NCBI GenBank assembly: GCA_015039365.1
Contig: WION01000220.1
Location: forward strand, 24,896 to 88,895
From: Amanita rubescens
Taxonomy: Eukaryota; Basidiomycota; Agaricomycetes; Agaricales; Amanitaceae
DNA: 64,000 nt
Direction of reading: 5' to 3'
Part shown: positions 59,752 to 64,000 of the stretch, piece by piece
Layout: every line of letters starts with the position of its first letter
Numbering within the stretch: the stretch's first letter is position 1
Translations under genes and position numbers: made by a program
The notes under the pieces: generated by a model
Seen by the model: only the letters and a program-made list of their open reading frames with translations
Databases searched by the model: none
What the model was told of the DNA's origin: nothing

Positions 59752-60415
59752 CGAAACACGAATATCGGAGATCAAAGGCGAGAGTTGAAACAATGGTTGA
59801 GGGGTGCAGGGTAGCACGGGGAACGAAAGTTGAGAGTGCCCTCACATGATAAGGGAAACGAAGGTGCTGAAGCCAAATCGTTCAGGCGACAAGCAAGGCA
59901 ACACGCCAGAAATAGAACAGCAGTAAAGGCGCATCATCCGATGGTTAATCATTGAGCGTCGGAACCCCGATATAGTAGCATTCCGTTAGCGGTTAAATGC
60001 CCGCTCCTCCCGATGTCGGAAATCATACACGCCAGAAATAGATTTGCGCATCACTTGATGGTTAATCATTCAGGTTCGGGATACTGAGAATTCGGCGTCC
60101 CATTGGAAGCACCACCCATCGGGTTGATGCTTATTTCAGCATCCTCTATCGCGTCGCTTGACTGTAGCATTTACCCATGGATCAAAGTCCATTTGGCGAT
60201 CCGTTGATCCTGAATCCTGGGAAGGAAGGTCACCAGTTCAAGACCGCAGGAGGTCCTATATAGAAAAAGTACGAACAGAGGTGCATATGAGACATTCACT
60301 GACGCGTCACCGATCATCTACATGAACGGCAACTACGACCTGAAAGCCGCAGGTACATGTCACATTTCATCTGTCGATCGCAAAGCCCGTTATCTAAAGC
60401 AGCGTAACCTAATAG
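59752..60415. promoter_or_regulatory. Probable bidirectional promoter region
   Basis: Spacer between two divergent lineage-specific genes. It contains a duplicated about-45-bp motif (59901-59954 and 60027-60070; core ACACGCCAGAAATAG, then GATGGTTAATCATT). Part of the right end may be the unresolved first exon of the plus gene (an ATG at 60322 with a GTACAT donor near 60350). Confidence 0.4.
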
Positions 60416-61600
60416 CAGATCGACTTGAGTGCCTCTCAGGAGATCGAACCGCCAGTGCAGTATCGGGAGTACAGTTATCACGTTGCACCACCGCGAGTAC
60501 CTTTGTGTTATTAAGTTTTCATCGCAACTGAAGAATCAAGCTGTTTTCTGACTAGGCTTCTGACTGGCCCAAGGCGTATAGAGTCGTCCACGTGAAATCT
60601 GTGAAGCAGCTTGTTTTTGCAGAGGGAACACGTAATGATCAAGATATTCCGATGGACGAATTAGTCGAAGTTGTTGTACGCGTGCAAGGTATTATCTGGC
60701 GGCATGATCTTCCTCCTTTTAGGAACCAAGAAATGTAAGTTTGATATTTACTACACGATCTCTCCAATAACGATGTCACGGAACAGAACGGCCAAGAGGG
60801 CAAAGTACCTACGTCAAGGTGTATCACTCACGGGCCTTGGGACACCCACGTTCGAGGCGGCAGTTAAAGGAATACTCGACATATATTCACTATTTGGTGG
60901 CCATGTCCCACGAGATAAGCTGAAACCGTGTGGATGCATTGATGCTTATGGCGAGTTCACGAGCATTGATTCATCTAACCGTTACTTTTCTTCAATTAAA
61001 GATTGTGGTCCGACAGAGAAACAAATACCATTTTCGATTGATATCGACCCATACGGAATTCTCTCAAATCTTGAAACCTCGGGCTATGTTCATAACATTA
61101 ACAATGTAGTCGAATATTATGAGCGTATCATTTCTGAAACGGGCGAAATGAAGTGAGTAGGTAAAAACCACCTCGCTGATTAAAATGCTGATATTTTTGA
61201 TGTAGATATGTGGAAATGTCGCCAGTTCGATTTCAAATGGGTGATATCGTTGAGGCGCAAATGACGTTTATGTTGGTATCACTACCCGGAAATGATTACA
61301 AGATGGTTTCTATCCTACGAGGCATGACGATGCTCGACAATTTGTTCTCTCAGGTAAATAGATATATTATGATCAACTGGAACCGATAGAGCGATTATAT
61401 GTTTACAGAAAGCATTTGCATCGAACGCTGCGTCTAAACTGCATCAGAACTTGAAAATGGCGGGAAAGAATTGCATAGTAAAAAGGAGAATTGGATACGG
61501 CGAAGAGGAACGTGCCAGCATAAGGTTGAAGTTGGGCCAAATGATGATTGATGATGAAAACTCAGAGAATCAGAGGGCGAGTGAAGCAGGTGAAGATTAG
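60416..61600 (+). CDS. Agaricomycete-specific protein (GDIVE family), first exon unresolved
   Basis: Exons 60416-60496, 60556-60734, 60787-61152, 61206-61353 and 61409-61600 keep one frame with consensus introns of 59, 52, 53 and 55 nt. The visible product has about 321 residues. It includes YREYSYHVAPPR, YRVVHVKSVKQLVFAEGTRN, GVSLTGLGTPTFEAAVKGIL, SIDIDPYGILSNLETSGYVH, NNVVEYYERI, RFQMGDIVEAQMTFMLVSLP and a basic tail KRRIGYGEEERASIRL. The YYERI..F.MGDIVE signature recurs in uncharacterised Agaricomycete proteins with beta-rich predicted folds. The start codon lies upstream: 60416 follows an AATAG acceptor and contains no ATG. It ends 299 bp from the stop of the convergent dioxygenase-like gene. 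Confidence 0.6.
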
Positions 61601-61898
61601 CACTATTAATGGAGCGGTTGCTCTGCATAATCGATCGAATGTCACGTCGTCGTTCATTTCTCTTCGTCCAATGAACTGTGCATGAACTTGACAATTCTTG
61701 GCCGTCAATAAGCACGCACCAGGCTTTCCATTCACTCATGCTGTTGAAAGGTGTTACGCGTTAGTTGCGAGTCATCTATGCAATCGATTGGAGTCGATTG
61801 TAGCATCATATAGAGGTCAGAATGTTGTTCAGCTAAATTTTCTGTACCGAAAAGATATAATATATATACATGTGAGAACTCTAGCATATATCTGAGTG
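61601..61898. other. Convergent intergenic region
   Basis: Holds the 3' ends of the flanking genes; nothing further recognised. Confidence 0.4.
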
Positions 61899-63192
61899 TT
61901 AGCGTCGTAATTTAGAGAATATAAGGGAATCAAATAAGATGTTCCTACACGTAAACATTGTGATAACTATCCTGCGACCCGATGTTACTGGTGTGCAATA
62001 ATGAGCGAGAATATTAGCACTGAAGCCAAGTAGTTGACCGGGATACACATCTATCTCCATCTCCAGTTGAGGAATGACAAATGTACCTCCAGTCCACTCT
62101 CCCAATGGCAGGATCCACGTTATACCATGATCATTGGCATCAATGTGTATTTTTTCGGAACTGCCTTCCAGAACTGCAACGGTCGTGAATGCGCCTTCAA
62201 AATCGATTGCAGACCAAGATGATGTATCCACAAATAGTGAAAGATATGCGGGGATACTTAATAAAATATGAATTCCATAATTAGAAAGAATATAGAGGAG
62301 GACGCACTTTGATTGAACTTTCCAGACCTTGGGAGAATAGTATTCCGTGAAGGTGGCGATTTTGGACGCTACGTGATTGCGTAACAGCGTTAAAAAGGCA
62401 TCTGATGCTGCTCGAACATCGCAGTTATTGGATTTGGTATCGCGCGTTATGAAGGGAGACTTCTTATAACGTCTCCATACGCTGAAATGGAACGCAGGTG
62501 TCTTTGAACGTGTTTTATGTTTCTTTCCCTTTGGTCTCGCACCTGTATCAATAAAAGCTTGCCATTTGGTGAGGAGCTCTTTCATCTGAGCATCGGACAT
62601 AATGTTCCCAAATTGTTTGACCAAAAAATCGGGGAAGACGAATCGTAAAGAAGAGAGTGTCGAAAGCATTGTACGCGCAACCAAGCTAAATCCAGGTTTT
62701 TTGAATAGAACTGTTTTTGCGTGCAAGGGGCAGGAAACGTGGACGTTGCCTTTCCGATAGATGGAGTGTTTCGTTTTCCCATATTTTGTTCGAATCGTAT
62801 TTTCAACAACACTATTGGGCTTGCGGGTTATGAAATCCAGAGGTACGGCAGAACAACGATGATACACTGAGAACGGTGTCAAACAAGTTTAAAATATCAT
62901 GATAAACCGAAAACTTACACGTTTGATATTCTGCAGCAATTTTCGCTCCATTTCGGAAACGGAGGCGGCGAAGGAAACGTCTGTGTCTAGCTTCTTTCGA
63001 TCGACGGCCCCTTGGTCGATCTATTTATCAAAATCAGGTGTAATCCAGTTAAAGGCTTAAAGGCGAACTGGATCGTTGTCGATTCTTTTTGACGAGATCA
63101 ATCCTCTGCACCTCTTTGGTCTTCTTATTTCTTTTCCATCTTAATTTTGCTTTCTTATTTCTATTAACTCTTCCTTCTTCGGAACGAGTCAT
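61899..63192 (-). CDS. 2-oxoglutarate/Fe(II)-dependent dioxygenase-like protein
   Basis: Exons 63192-63069, about 63020-62920, 62866-62308 and 62256-61899 (last intron GTGCGT..TTAAG, 51 nt). The start is highly basic (MTRSEEGRVNRNKKAKLRWK, then RNKKTK), a nuclear-type head. The C-terminal 100 residues show a double-stranded beta-helix signature: KIHIDANDHG with the HxD iron ligands, TWILPLGEWTGGTFVIPQLE, IDVYPGQLLGFSANILAHYC with the distal histidine, and SGRRIVITMF with the arginine expected to hold 2-oxoglutarate. Expected chemistry is oxidative hydroxylation. TET/JBP-like base oxidation is one possibility because such genes are expanded in Agaricomycetes, but I cannot assign the substrate. 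The splice join of the second exon is uncertain by one base. Confidence 0.62.
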
Positions 63193-64000
63193 TCTTTAGT
63201 AGCAGATGAGCGTCGGCGTGTTCAATAGTGTGACCCTACGCCCTAACCATAACCCCAAAGCTATGCAGTTATTGGGGGATAACAGCCGTCGTTCAGCCGT
63301 CGTTCAGCTATATCTATGCAACTACGGACCAAATAGATCAAATAATTCATTCCAAAGGTCTAGCGTTGTATTATAGTAGCAGTCACAAAAACATAAGAAT
63401 CAGCGCCGTGACAAAGACTTTTTCTTCATCGATACGACATCAGCGGTCCCTCCGTGGGACATGACTCGATTGATTGATCGAAGGTTCCTCTTGCTGGTAC
63501 CGCGAGAGACGAGGGCCACCAGATGTAGATCACGCTAACCGAGAGGAATCTATGGATAGCATGGATGGGATGGGAATAGCAATGTTTAGGAATATCACGC
63601 GTGAAGCGTGACGGAATAGGTATGGGCGGTGAACTCGTGTCGCTTTGGAGTCGAGACTCGAGAGGAGCAGGAGTGGGTATGGGCTCAGTGGTTGTGAGCA
63701 GGTTGACCGGAAGGTAGTTGGAGGAGCTTGATGCGCCTGATATGGTTAAAACTTAATTGGACAGTTAGTGAGGACGTGTGTTGGAGGCTGAGGCTGAGGC
63801 TACAGGCAGCTGTACGATCCCGTCTGGCACGTCTGTCCGCTTATGCAGCGGCATAGGCAACTTGGAGGATCGAATCAACGGGGCTTGACAGTTTTGGTCA
63901 TATTGAGAAGGAACTCTAGTGCATCCTGTTCGATAATTAGAGAACGAGGAAGCAATGGGCGCTGCGAACCAAAAAGTAGAAAGGGGATGCAAAGCATGTT
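63193..64000. other. No gene recognised
   Basis: Upstream region of the dioxygenase-like gene, then a stretch with weak frames on both strands. A minus frame at 63992-63765 runs to the window edge and could be an exon of a gene outside, without support. Confidence 0.3.

Noticed and set aside
63240..63300. CCCTAACC-like words as telomeric repeat
   Set aside because: They are isolated, not tandem, and lie inside gene-rich sequence.
1..64000. tRNA or rRNA genes
   Set aside because: No cloverleaf with B-box plus acceptor stem and no rRNA-like sequence was noticed by eye. The GGGCCCATAACC match at 36432 is a primer site, not a tRNA gene, because the other arms are missing.

Overview
The window looks like a TE-rich nuclear segment from a mushroom-forming basidiomycete (Agaricomycetes). 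Reasons: genes are broken by many introns of about 45-60 nt with GT..AG ends; several proteins match families I know mainly from Agaricomycetes (an F-box protein with an SGSTALQFFDR-type core, a GYPLY/IGDVG family, a Plavaka-type transposase, a CYP53-like P450); and the retroelements are fungal chromovirus and copia types. No rRNA, tRNA or CRISPR array was seen.

Layout. (1) 0.5-8.5 kb: a tiny dsRNA-binding-fold protein (+), a six-exon CYP53-like cytochrome P450 (-), remnants of a macrofage-activating-glycoprotein-like gene (+), a short gene resembling only the C-terminal part of MRE11 (-), and a five-exon Agaricomycete family protein (-). (2) 8.8-10.8 kb: a foldback-like non-autonomous element between truncated ends of two membrane-protein-type genes. 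(3) 13.1-15.1 kb: a small secreted-protein candidate, a solo copia LTR with a perfect 5-bp target duplication, and an acidic gene. (4) 15.15-51.5 kb: stacked transposons. A full-length chromovirus (Gypsy-1, minus, TSD ATTGA) lies in what looks like an intron of the acidic gene. A Plavaka-type transposase gene (minus) is split by a 368-bp-LTR non-autonomous element, which is itself split by a full-length 10-kb copia element (TSD GAGTC). A second chromovirus (Gypsy-2, plus) abuts the transposase and is cut off by a Helitron whose protein carries a cysteine-peptidase-like C-terminal domain. (5) 51.5-63.2 kb: a host gene island with a 7TM-like fragment, an F-box/nucleotidyltransferase-like gene, an RS-rich nuclear-type protein, a divergent pair of lineage-specific genes, and a 2-oxoglutarate/Fe(II)-dioxygenase-like gene.

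How it works together. The reverse-transcribing elements show their replication signals directly. Both Gypsy copies have a primer-binding site complementary to the predicted 5' end of their own transcript (Tf1/sushi-type self-priming), about 33 nt downstream of a TATA box. The copia element has a site complementary to the anticodon arm of initiator tRNA-Met. LTR pairs differ by only about 2-3 positions each, so the insertions are recent, while Gypsy-2 is decayed by in-frame TGA codons. Exon coordinates were derived by hand from splice consensus, reading frame and family motifs; they are not transcript supported.
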